64,000 nucleotides of DNA, taken from Streptomonospora nanhaiensis (GTDB taxonomy: Bacteria; Actinomycetota; Actinomycetes; Streptosporangiales; Streptosporangiaceae). The position numbers and the translations under genes are program-made. Shown here one piece after another: positions 7,150 through 16,193 of this stretch (position 1 is the stretch's first letter; the number at the start of each line of letters is the position of its first letter). Location: assembly GCF_026642255.1 (NCBI RefSeq), contig NZ_CP113264.1, positions 6,076,001-6,140,000 of the forward strand, given 5' to 3'. The notes under the pieces are model-generated. The model saw only the letters and a program-made list of their open reading frames with translations. It ran no database searches and was not told the origin of the DNA.

Positions 7150-8025
7150 TCACCCGGCCGCGGTGTCGACGGCCTCGAAGCTCTCCGGAACGCCCAGACC
7201 GCCGACCTGGTTGAACGGCCAGATGATGACGAACGCCCGGCCCACCACGTGGTCGATCGGGACGGCGCCGCCACCGGGGTTGTTCTGGTTGAGGCGGGAG
7301 TCGTAGGAGATCGCCCTGTGGTCCCCCATCAGCCACAGGTGCCCCTCGGGCACCTCGACCGGGCCGAACTCGGTGTGGCTGGCCACGCTTCCCGGGTACA
7401 GGTAGGCGTCCTCCTCCAGGGGGACGCCGTTGACCAGGATGCGGTTCTGCTCGTCGCAGCACTCCACGGTGTCGCCGGGGAGCCCGATGACCCGCTTGAT
7501 GTACTCCTTGCCCGTGGGCGCGGCGCCCAACTGCTGCTGCACCCAGCTGAAGGCGCCGGCGACGGGGTTGGTCGGCTCGGGCACGGTCACGGTGTTCGGG
7601 TCGTCCCACGACCCGTTGCCGTTGAAGACGACGACCTCGCCGCGCTCGATGTCGCGGATCTGGTAGACGACCTTGTTCACGAGCACCCGGTCGCCGACGA
7701 GCAGCGTGTTCTCCATCGATGTGGAGGGGATGTAGAACGCCTGCATCACCCAGGTCCTGATCACGAACGCCAACACCACGGCGATCACGATCAGGATGGG
7801 GAGTTCCTTCCAGAACGACCCCTTCTTCTCACTGCTCTGGGACTTGCTCATCTCGGCGTCCGCCTTCTCCTCCGGCTCCTGACCAACGACTTCGGAGACA
7901 CCACTGGCTCCCGAGTCCTCAGGGACTCGGGAGCCAGTGGCGGAGCTTCGCTCCTCCGGGCCGGGCCGGGCGGAATCCTCGTCCTGGACCCCGTCCGCGC
8001 CGGGATCCCTCTCGTCTTTGCTCAT
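7150..8025 (-). CDS. lepB: Signal peptidase I
   Basis: Membrane serine protease that cleaves signal peptides of Sec/Tat substrates. A hydrophilic, disordered N-terminus (about 1-70) precedes one transmembrane helix (ELPILIVIAVVLAFVIRTW, about 74-92). The catalytic boxes follow: Ser103 in PSTSM, the GDRVLVNK box, Lys177 in YIKRVIGLPGD, and GDHRAISYDSR. The start is uncertain. The ATG at 8025 has no clear Shine-Dalgarno, whereas an internal ATG at 7851 (MSKSQSSEKKG) has GGAGGAGAAGG about a dozen bases upstream and would give a 233-aa enzyme. A perfect 18-bp inverted repeat lies between the two candidate starts (7901-7940). Confidence 0.92.
   Translation of the reverse strand: MSKDERDPGADGVQDEDSARPGPEERSSATGSRVPEDSGASGVSEVVGQEPEEKADAEMSKSQSSEKKGSFWKELPILIVIAVVLAFVIRTWVMQAFYIPSTSMENTLLVGDRVLVNKVVYQIRDIERGEVVVFNGNGSWDDPNTVTVPEPTNPVAGAFSWVQQQLGAAPTGKEYIKRVIGLPGDTVECCDEQNRILVNGVPLEEDAYLYPGSVASHTEFGPVEVPEGHLWLMGDHRAISYDSRLNQNNPGGGAVPIDHVVGRAFVIIWPFNQVGGLGVPESFEAVDTAAG
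7901..7940 (-). repeat. Perfect 18-bp inverted repeat inside lepB 5' region
   Basis: The 18-nt arms at 7901-7918 and 7923-7940 (beginning CCACTGGCTC and ending GAGCCAGTGG) are exact reverse complements with a 4-nt loop. In the long lepB frame this is codons 29-41 (ATGSRVPEDSGAS). If translation starts at 7851, the hairpin lies in the rplS-lepB intergenic leader and could be the rplS terminator or an attenuator; bases after it read TGTCTCC, not a true U tract. Confidence 0.85.
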
Positions 8026-8092
8026 CGAGCCGAAGCCTATCCTGCCTCCCGTGCGGGAAGAGGGCCGTTCGGCTCCGAAAGGGAGCGGAAGC

Positions 8093-8452
8093 CTACTTGG
8101 AGACGGGCTCGCGGCGCTCGCGGATGCGGGCGGCCTTGCCGCGCAGGTCGCGCAGGTAGTACAGCTTGGCGCGACGCACGCGGCCGCGGGCGGCGACCTC
8201 GTACTTCTCGATGGCCGGGGTGTGGATCGGGAAGGTGCGCTCCACGCCCACGCCGTAGCTCACCTTGCGGATGGTGAAGGTCTCGCGGTTGCCCGAGCCC
8301 TGACGGCGGATGACGACGCCCTTGAAGACCTGGACACGGGTGCGGGTGCCCTCCGTCACGCGGACGTGGACGTTGAGCGTGTCACCCGGGCGGAACTCGG
8401 GGACGTCGGTGCGGAGCTGAGCCTTCTCGAGCTCCTGGATGGCGGTGTGCAT
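8093..8452 (-). CDS. rplS: 50S ribosomal protein L19
   Basis: L19 lies at the interface of the two ribosomal subunits. The start is set at the ATG at 8452, giving MHTAIQELEKAQLRTDVPEF, the conserved actinobacterial N-terminus, with TGAGGA upstream; a GTG/ATG five codons earlier is also open. The 119 residues include the typical FRPGDTLNVHVRV, VQVFKGVVIRRQG and RVRRAKLYYLRDL segments. It is followed by lepB on the same strand and preceded by trmD at a distance of 189 nt. Confidence 0.96.
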   Translation of the reverse strand: MHTAIQELEKAQLRTDVPEFRPGDTLNVHVRVTEGTRTRVQVFKGVVIRRQGSGNRETFTIRKVSYGVGVERTFPIHTPAIEKYEVAARGRVRRAKLYYLRDLRGKAARIRERREPVSK

Positions 8453-8641
8453 CTCGCGATTCCTCATCGATAGCGCTCCGCGCCCTGTCCCCGGCGTGGT
8501 GCGGGGAGGGTTGCGCGGGCGAGGGCCCGTACGGGTCTGGACATTCGGACCACCCGGTGACCGTCACAGAGGCCGACGTCGTGCCGCCGGCATGCGGATG
8601 CCATGGGTCACCAAGGGGGAACCCACCCAGTTTGCCACATG

Positions 8642-9406
8642 TCAGGTGGCTTCCCGAACGGCCTCCTCGGCGAGGACCTCCCGGTCACGCCGGTCGAGGG
8701 CCTCCTCCGGCATGGCGCCGACCAGGTCCGGCCGGTTGCGCGCGGTCTTGCGGAGCGCCTGGTCGCGGCGCCAGCGGTCCACGGCCCCGTGGTTGCCGGA
8801 CAGCAGCACGGGCGGCACCTCCTGGTCCCGCCACATGACGGGCTTGGTGTACACCGGCCCCTCGACCAGGTTCTCCATGCCGCCGGAGGCGAAGGAGTCC
8901 TGGACCGCCGACTCGGTGTTGCCGAGAACACCCGGCAGCAGGCGGGTGATCGCCTCGACCATCACCAGCGTCGCGGACTCGCCCCCGTTGAGGACGTAGT
9001 CGCCGATGCTGACCTCCTCGACCGGCATCCGCAGGGCGGCGTCCGCGGCCACCCGGGAGTCGATGCCCTCGTAGCGCCCGCACCCGAAGACCAGCCTCTC
9101 CTCCCCCGCCAGGCGCTCGGCGTCCGCCTGCCGGAAGGGGCGGCCGCTGGGTGTGGGCAGGATCAGGCGGGCCGGGGCCCCGGCCACGACCTCGTCGAGC
9201 GCCTCACCCCAGGGTTCGGGCTTCATGACCATGCCGGGGCCTCCCCCGTAGGGGGTGTCGTCCACGGTGTTGTGCCTGTCGTGCGTCCAGGAGCGCAGGT
9301 CGTGGACCCGCACGTCGAGGAGGCCCGAGGCGCGTGCCCTCCCGATCAGGGAGAGGTCCAGGGGGGCGAAGTAGTCGGGGAAGATGCTGATGATGTCGAT
9401 GCGCAC
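8642..9406 (-). CDS. trmD: tRNA (guanine-N1)-methyltransferase TrmD
   Basis: SAM-dependent SPOUT (trefoil-knot) enzyme forming m1G37 next to tRNA anticodons. The GTG at 9406 gives MRIDIISIFPDYFAPL at the N-terminus; the 254 residues include TPYGGGPGMVMK, LPTPSGRPF, LVFGCGRYEGID and the knot segment EVSIGDYVLNGGE. The C-terminal helical domain ends DRWRRDQALRKTARNRPDL. It starts 11 nt after the rimM stop, so the two are surely co-transcribed, the usual rimM-trmD order. Confidence 0.96.
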   Translation of the reverse strand: MRIDIISIFPDYFAPLDLSLIGRARASGLLDVRVHDLRSWTHDRHNTVDDTPYGGGPGMVMKPEPWGEALDEVVAGAPARLILPTPSGRPFRQADAERLAGEERLVFGCGRYEGIDSRVAADAALRMPVEEVSIGDYVLNGGESATLVMVEAITRLLPGVLGNTESAVQDSFASGGMENLVEGPVYTKPVMWRDQEVPPVLLSGNHGAVDRWRRDQALRKTARNRPDLVGAMPEEALDRRDREVLAEEAVREAT

Positions 9407-9417
9407 TGCGCGCCCCT

Positions 9418-9930
9418 TCAGTCGGCGAGGTCGAGCAGGCCGGGCGGCGGGTCGATGACGATCCGGCCCCCGGCCACGTCGACCTCGGGCACCAGTGCGG
9501 CGACGAAGGGCACCAGCACCTCGCCGCCGCCGGGGGTGGCGACGACCAGGACGTCCTGGGCGTGGTGGAGCACGTCGTCGACCGTGCCGACGGCCTCGCC
9601 CCCGGTGGTCACCGCGGCCAGGCCGATGAGTTCGTGGTCGTGGAACTCGTCGGGGTCGTCCAGGGGGGCGATGTCCCGTGAGTCCACGAACAGCAGGGTG
9701 CCGCGCAGCGCCTCGGCGGAGTCGCGGTCGGCGATCCCCTTGAAGCGCACCAGCAGCCGGTCGCTGTGGCGACGGCTGGACGCGACGGTGAGCGGTCCGG
9801 CTCCGGCCGGGTCGGTCTCCATCACGGTGCCGTCGGCGAAGCGGGCCGCCGGGTCGTCCGTCCGCACGTCGACGGCGACGTCGCCCCGGATACCGTGCGC
9901 GCGGCCGATCCGGCCCACAACGAGTCGCAT
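9418..9930 (-). CDS. rimM: Ribosome maturation factor RimM
   Basis: 16S rRNA processing factor that acts on the 30S head and binds S19. The ATG at 9930 begins MRLVVGRIGRAHGIRGDV, the conserved RimM start; 170 residues contain the N-terminal beta-barrel and the C-terminal PRC-barrel (HELIGLAAV ... VGTVDDVLHH). The start follows AAGGACGGAACCTCCC. It precedes trmD by 11 nt, and is separated from khpA by two perfect hairpins that may limit read-through from rpsP-khpA. Confidence 0.94.
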   Translation of the reverse strand: MRLVVGRIGRAHGIRGDVAVDVRTDDPAARFADGTVMETDPAGAGPLTVASSRRHSDRLLVRFKGIADRDSAEALRGTLLFVDSRDIAPLDDPDEFHDHELIGLAAVTTGGEAVGTVDDVLHHAQDVLVVATPGGGEVLVPFVAALVPEVDVAGGRIVIDPPPGLLDLAD

Positions 9931-9976
9931 GGGAGGTTCCGTCCTTCCGCCCGTCCCACCGTGGAGACGGGAAAAC

Positions 9977-10039
9977 TGTGCCCGGGGCAGGTGCCCCGGG
10001 CACAACTACGGGGCGCCGACCGGTCGTGGTCGGCGCCCC
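9977..10039 (-). terminator. Tandem perfect hairpins with T-run between khpA and rimM
   Basis: Two stems: 10010-10039 (12-bp GGGGCGCCGACC arm, 6-nt loop) and 9977-10004 (13-bp TGTGCCCGGGGCA arm, 2-nt loop). On the minus strand the second is followed by GTTTTCCC. This is a good intrinsic terminator or attenuator splitting rpsP-khpA from rimM-trmD. Confidence 0.8.
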
Positions 10040-10049
10040 AAGAGGCGCG

Positions 10050-10292
10050 TCAGCGCACTTCGTGCAGGTCCAGCAGGTCCACTCGGACGTAGCGGCCCCC
10101 GGCGAGGGAGCCGATCACGGTCCGGAGTGCCTTGGCGGTGCGGCCGTTGCGACCGATCACCTTGCCGAGGTCGTCGGGATGGACCCGGACCTCCAGGACT
10201 TTGCCCTTGCGGAGCCGCTTGGCTCTCACCTGGACGTCGTCGGAGTTCGCAACGATCCCCTTCACGAGGTGCTCAAGCGCCTCTTCCAGCAC
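10050..10292 (-). CDS. khpA: KH-domain RNA-binding protein KhpA
   Basis: An 80-aa single KH domain with the GxxG loop in VIGRNGRTAKALRTV. KhpA/YlqC proteins bind RNA and pair with KhpB in Gram-positive bacteria to affect cell division and small RNA regulation. The GTG start follows the rpsP stop by one base, so the two are translationally linked, the standard rpsP-khpA arrangement. The segment LEEALEHLVKGIV at the N-terminus is family-typical. Confidence 0.93.
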   Translation of the reverse strand: MLEEALEHLVKGIVANSDDVQVRAKRLRKGKVLEVRVHPDDLGKVIGRNGRTAKALRTVIGSLAGGRYVRVDLLDLHEVR

Positions 10293-10293
10293 G

Positions 10294-10752
10294 TCAGGCC
10301 TCGCCCTCGGACTTCTCGGCCTCGGCGGTCTCGGCGGGCTTGTCGGCCGCCTTCTCCGCCTTCTTCTCGGTCTTCTTGGCCTTGGTCTTGCCCTCGCCGC
10401 CGGGGAGCACGAGCTCCTTCAGCGCGGCCTGGAAGGCGGCTTCCTTGGCCTCGGGGTCCTTGGCCTCGGCGACCTGGAGCGGAGCCGGGGCGGGAAGGCC
10501 CTTGAACTTCTGCCAGTCGCCGGTCTTGCGCAGGAGGACCTTGACCGCGTCGGAGGGCTGGGCCCCCACGGACAGCCAGTACTGCGCCCGCTCGGAGTCG
10601 ACCTCGATGAGGCTCGGGTGCTCCTTGGGGTGGTACTTGCCGATCTCCTCGATCGCCTTGCCGTCACGCTTGGTGCGGGCGTCGGCGACGATGATGCGGT
10701 ACTGGGGCGTACGGATCTTGCCCATACGCTTGAGCTTCAGTTTGACAGCCAC
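10294..10752 (-). CDS. rpsP: 30S ribosomal protein S16
   Basis: The first ~85 residues are a standard S16 (MAVKLKLKRMGKIRTPQYR, VADARTKRDGKAIEEIG, LSVGAQPSDAV). A Lys/Ala/Glu-rich tail of about 60 residues follows (KTKAKKTEKKAEKAADK), as is common in actinobacterial S16, for a total of 152 aa. It heads the rpsP-khpA pair; the next gene upstream is ffh, ending 240 bp away. Confidence 0.96.
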   Translation of the reverse strand: MAVKLKLKRMGKIRTPQYRIIVADARTKRDGKAIEEIGKYHPKEHPSLIEVDSERAQYWLSVGAQPSDAVKVLLRKTGDWQKFKGLPAPAPLQVAEAKDPEAKEAAFQAALKELVLPGGEGKTKAKKTEKKAEKAADKPAETAEAEKSEGEA

Positions 10753-10954
10753 TGGAGTGGTCTTCTCCCGATGAACGGTGTTCGGCGCCCGGCGGCGAAA
10801 CCACGTGGGGTTGCAGTACCCGCCAAGGCAAGACGTGGGTGGCGGGTTAGTTAGAGGGCTGACCCGTCCACCGTTAGTCGACTACTCATTGTGCCAGACG
10901 CGAGCGTGTTCCTCGGACAGGACACAGGCGCCCGCGTGGCCCCGCCGACGCGAA

Positions 10955-10983
10955 CGGCCCGCCCCCTCGCCGGGGACGGGCCG
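10955..10983 (-). terminator. Terminator-like hairpin after ffh
   Basis: CGGCCCG/CGGGCCG stem with inner CCCC/GGGG, 14 nt beyond the ffh stop. There is no U tract. Confidence 0.6.
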
Positions 10984-10996
10984 CCTGTGGTCTCCG

Positions 10997-12595
<1,599 letters not shown>

Positions 12596-12758
12596 GAGTT
12601 TGGCCAGTCCTTCGTCTCGTAAGTGGTTTCCCAGCCTACCCGCCCACCGCCGCCGGACAGTAGTCCGAGGCCGCGGGGCCGGGAACGGGGTGAGGGCGGG
12701 GCCCGTGCGCCCCGCCCTCCCTGTCGTCGCCTGTCTCCGCCACCGCGCCCGTACCCGG

Positions 12759-12780
12759 CCGCCGGTCCGCGGACCGGCGG
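12759..12780 (-). terminator. 22-nt palindrome after lipoprotein gene
   Basis: Perfect palindrome centred on GGTCCGCGGACC, 12 nt past the stop at 12793. Likely a terminator stem. Confidence 0.55.
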
Positions 12781-12792
12781 GGGCGCGGGGCG

Positions 12793-13998
12793 CTAGTTGC
12801 CCCCGTCCTCCGCGGACTCCTCCTCGGAGGGGGCGGCGCCGCCGGCCAGCGTGGCCTCGCGCTGCTCGGCGAGGGCCGCCAGCATCTCCTCCTGCTGGCC
12901 GCCGGTCAGGCCGCGGGTGGAGAGCTGGGCCTCACCGTCGATGGTGTAGGTCTGCTGGGTGGAGCTGACGATGTTGTAGTCGGCGCTGCACGAGAGGTCC
13001 AGGGTCGCGCCCGCCTCCAGGGTGCCGCCGTCGTCGCAGGTCTGCTCGCCGATGTCGGCGTTGGTGAAGGTCACGTCCATGCGGACGGTCACCTCGCCGC
13101 TGCCGTCGCCGCCCGCGTCCCGCACCGTTCCCGACCAGGTGCAGTTGGGCCCGTCCTCGCAGTTCATCTCGGGGTTGCCGTCCCAGCCCACCTCGATCCG
13201 GGCGTCCCGGGACCCGGTCAGGTCGTCCTCGGCCGTGGTGATGATGCCGTCGTAGAGCTCCTCGACGGCTGCGGTGTCGGCCTCGGCCAGGTCCAGCCGG
13301 ACCTGGGGGCCGGTCTCGGCGCCCTCGGGGACGAGCTCCTCGACGGCGATGCGCTGGACCTGCTCGGTCTCCGCGTTGATCCAGACCTGGTTGCGCTCGC
13401 CGGCGAGGTCGATCCGGTAGGTGAGCGTGCCGTCCAGGTTCTCCTCGACGGCCTCCTCCGAGTCCAGCTCGATCGCGGCCAGGGTCGCGGAGAGCTCCGG
13501 CGGGGCCAGGGTGGTGCTGGGGTTGAGCCCGGCCTGGGCCGCCGAGGAGCGCACCCAGTTCTCGTTGAAGTCGTCGAAGTCCGGACCGAAGACGCCCTGG
13601 TCGAGCCAGAAGTCCTCGACCGCGCGGATGAAGAGCTTGCCGTCGGCGGCGAGCACGTCCGCCTCGACGCTGTTGGCCCGGATGGTCCCGCTCGTCGCGC
13701 CGGTGTCGGCGACGGTGAGCGAGGCGTCACGGACCTCGGAGGAGCCGACGGTCTCCGCGACCTGCCCGGTGGCGGTGAGCGCCGGGTAGGCGGCCAGGTC
13801 CGCCAGCGCGCTCTCCAGGAGGGGCGCCGCGGCCACCGGCTCGGCGGGTTCGGGACTGGGCTCCTCCTCGCCCCCGCCGGGGCGCAGGCTGCTCAGGTCG
13901 ATGGAGCACGCCGTCAAGCCGAGAACGGCGATCGCGCTCGTCGCGGCAAGCGCGGAGCGCCTGGCCCTGCGACCCCTGAAGTGACTAACCGGCGCCAT
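12793..13998 (-). CDS. Conserved actinobacterial lipoprotein of unknown function
   Basis: 401-aa secreted lipoprotein. The ATG at 13998 has an excellent CAGGAGG site; the signal peptide ends in the lipobox LTAC (about residues 29-32), followed by an acidic/Pro linker. The rest is strongly acidic, with a ligand-binding-like pattern of strands (GTIRANSVEADVLAADGKLFIRA, RIDLAGERNQVWINAETEQ) reminiscent of the LppX/LprG-like beta sheet fold, but I cannot assign a family. Four cysteines in the C-terminal half (MNCEDGPNC, TCDDG, LSCSAD) could form two disulfides. It stands alone between ffh and amtB. Confidence 0.75.
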   Translation of the reverse strand: MAPVSHFRGRRARRSALAATSAIAVLGLTACSIDLSSLRPGGGEEEPSPEPAEPVAAAPLLESALADLAAYPALTATGQVAETVGSSEVRDASLTVADTGATSGTIRANSVEADVLAADGKLFIRAVEDFWLDQGVFGPDFDDFNENWVRSSAAQAGLNPSTTLAPPELSATLAAIELDSEEAVEENLDGTLTYRIDLAGERNQVWINAETEQVQRIAVEELVPEGAETGPQVRLDLAEADTAAVEELYDGIITTAEDDLTGSRDARIEVGWDGNPEMNCEDGPNCTWSGTVRDAGGDGSGEVTVRMDVTFTNADIGEQTCDDGGTLEAGATLDLSCSADYNIVSSTQQTYTIDGEAQLSTRGLTGGQQEEMLAALAEQREATLAGGAAPSEEESAEDGGN

Positions 13999-14391
13999 CT
14001 TGCCTCCTGACCCCGACCTGTGGGGCACTGTACGAATCAGCGTGAGTTTCCGGGTGGGCGGCGGGACGACCGGCCCGAGACCCGTCATTGGCGTGGGACG
14101 CGGATGCGCGGCGCCTGGTTTCAACCCGGCGCCGCCCGAAGGGCGCCGATACGCACCTGTGATTCGGCCGGCGTCCCCGGCCGGGCGCACCCGTCCCGCG
14201 GCATGACAGCCGCACCGCTCAGAGGGTACCGAACCAACACGCAGGCCACGGCCAATACCGGCCTATGAATGCCCATATATGCCACGAAGCACTATAGAAA
14301 ACAGAAACGGGACCGACGGGGATCTCTCCCCGCCGGTCCCTGGCACCTCACCGCGTCAACGGTGCAGGGCCTCCGGCCTCCACGCTGAGGA
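13999..14391. other. Intergenic region, lipoprotein / amtB
   Basis: Contains the amtB terminator (14309-14340) and an AT-rich stretch (14220-14300) that probably carries the lipoprotein promoter; I could not fix -10/-35 boxes. No gene is seen, and in particular no glnK or glnD, which adjoin amtB in Streptomyces. Confidence 0.5.
14309..14340 (-). terminator. Intrinsic terminator of amtB
   Basis: GGGACCG/CGGTCCC outer and CGGGG/CCCCG inner stems with a 6-nt loop, followed on the minus strand by the T-rich GTTTCTGTTTTC. It lies 52 nt past the amtB stop. Confidence 0.85.
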
Positions 14392-15720
14392 CTAGGCCTT
14401 GACCTGCGGTGAGGCCGCCTCCCCGCCCGGAGGCGTCGGCGGGGAGACAGCTTCTGCCTCGATCTCGTCGAGCTCCTCGAAGGCGTAGGCCGACTCGGCG
14501 TGCAGCTCGTGGTCCAGGCCGTTGGTCTCGACCTCCTCGGTGATGCGGAACCCGACGACGAGGTCGATGACCTTGGCGATGACCCAGGTGACGACGAAGG
14601 AGTAGATCATGACGCCGACGACCGCGACGACCTGGACGGCCAGGAGGCCGATGCCACCGCCGTAGAGCAGGCCGTCCGAGCCGCCGACCACACCCGCGGC
14701 CACGAGTCCGAGGACCACCGACCCGATGATGCCGCCGACCATGTGGATGCCCACGACGTCGAGCGCGTCGTCGTACTTGAACTTGAACTTCCAGCTGATG
14801 GCGTAGGCGCACACGGCGCCGGACAGCGCGCCGACGGCGATCGCGCCGAGGGGGGTGACGTTCGCGGCGGCCGGGGTGATGGCCACCAGGCCGGCGATGG
14901 CGCCGGAGGCGAAGCCCAGGGCGCTGACCTTGCCGTAGCGCAGGCGCTCGACGAGCATCCAGGCCCCGGTGGCGGCGGCCGTGGCGACCTGCGTGTTGAC
15001 CAGGGCCAGGGCTGCGGTCTCGTTGGCGGCGTAGGCGGAGCCGGCGTTGAAGCCGAACCAGCCGAACCACAGGAGCGCCGCGCCGAGCAGCACGAACGGA
15101 AGGTTGTGGGGACGCATCGACTCGGAGCCGAAGCCCTTGCGGCGGCCGAGGACGAAGGTCAGGGCCAGCGCCGCCGCGCCGGCGTTGATGTGGACCGCGG
15201 TGCCGCCGGCGAAGTCGATGACCTCGTAGCCGCCGATGGTCAGGCCGCCGATCCAGCCGTCGCCCCAGACCCAGTGGGCGACGGGGAAGTAGACGAGCAG
15301 GGCCCAGACCGGGGCGAACAGCATCCAGGCGCCGAACTTGGCGCGGTCCGCGATCGCGCCGCTGATGAGGGCCACGGTGATCACCGCGAACATCATCTGG
15401 AAGCCGGCGTCGACGAGCAGCGGGTAGCCGCCCTCGCCGTCGGCCGCGGGCTCGATCTCGCCGATCAGGTTGCTGAGCCCGACGTAGTCGAAGCCACCGA
15501 TGAACGCGTTGAGCGGACCGCCGTCGGAGTAGGTGAGCGAGTGGCCCACCACGACCCAGAGGACGCTGACGATCGCGATGCTCGCGAAGCTCATCAGCAT
15601 CATGTTCAGGACGCTCTTGGCCCGCGACATGCCTCCGTAGAAGAAGGCCAGGCCCGGGGTCATGAGCATCACGAGCGCTGCGCTGATGAGCAGCCACGCC
15701 GTGTTGCCGGTGTCAATCAT
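14392..15720 (-). CDS. amtB: Ammonium transporter
   Basis: Amt/Rh-family trimeric membrane channel for ammonium. The ATG at 15720 is preferred over an upstream one because GGAGGCGACGTA precedes it; 442 residues. About 11 membrane helices are visible, with the pore histidines in VHINAGAAAL and GIHMVGGIIG, and the signature DFAGGTAVH. The ~55-residue cytoplasmic tail is acidic and Pro-rich (EIEAEAVSPPTPPGGE). It is monocistronic here: a terminator follows and no PII gene is adjacent, so local GlnK control is not encoded in cis. Confidence 0.96.
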   Translation of the reverse strand: MIDTGNTAWLLISAALVMLMTPGLAFFYGGMSRAKSVLNMMLMSFASIAIVSVLWVVVGHSLTYSDGGPLNAFIGGFDYVGLSNLIGEIEPAADGEGGYPLLVDAGFQMMFAVITVALISGAIADRAKFGAWMLFAPVWALLVYFPVAHWVWGDGWIGGLTIGGYEVIDFAGGTAVHINAGAAALALTFVLGRRKGFGSESMRPHNLPFVLLGAALLWFGWFGFNAGSAYAANETAALALVNTQVATAAATGAWMLVERLRYGKVSALGFASGAIAGLVAITPAAANVTPLGAIAVGALSGAVCAYAISWKFKFKYDDALDVVGIHMVGGIIGSVVLGLVAAGVVGGSDGLLYGGGIGLLAVQVVAVVGVMIYSFVVTWVIAKVIDLVVGFRITEEVETNGLDHELHAESAYAFEELDEIEAEAVSPPTPPGGEAASPQVKA

Positions 15721-16193
15721 TACGTCGCCTCCGTAGGACGGGCGGGGGATTGTGTCTGTGAGGGCGGCGGTCAGCGAGCGCATCATCGGGCCCGATGCAG
15801 ATCACCACGCAGGCAACTGTCCGACCGGGGTGTTTCTCCCCGGGACCCGACGTGTTGCGCAGGGGTAAAAGGACAGCCAGAAGTGTTAACGCACCATGAA
15901 CCGAACCCCCAGCACGCCCGAACGCACGTGCACCGGCACAGAGCGACCCCCGTCACATCATCCGAGGGAGACCAAATGGTCACTCTCGGTCAGATCTCAC
16001 GCCCGTGAGGACGGCGCCGTCAAGTAGGCGGCGTTCGGTGTTTCACCGGCGTGTCGATCGCATGAAACGGGCCGTCGCGGCGCCGGTGTCCGGGTACGGC
16101 CGGGTTCGCGCCGTGTGGACACGGCTGTGGCCGGGCACCCGGTCGGGTGGCCGGCCACGCTCGCGGATCCGCCCCGGCGACGGGGGAGCCGCC
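15721..16193. other. Intergenic region, amtB promoter and ftsY 3' region
   Basis: No gene. It carries the ftsY hairpin (16129-16156), a CCGGGG/CCCCGG hairpin near 15825-15843 in the amtB leader, and an AT-richer patch with GTTAAC (15885-15890) and GGTAAAA (15864-15870). The patch is where a GlnR site would be expected, but it does not fit the GTNAC-N6-GAAAC consensus well enough to call. Confidence 0.4.
16129..16156 (-). terminator. Terminator-like hairpin after ftsY
   Basis: GGCCGG/CCGGCC and CACCCG-GT-CGGGTG form a nearly continuous stem 38 nt past the ftsY stop. There is no U tract. Confidence 0.6.

Noticed and set aside
15861..15891. GlnR box upstream of amtB
   Set aside because: GTTAAC and GGTAAAA occur, but spacing and half-sites do not match GTNAC-N6-GAAAC well enough.
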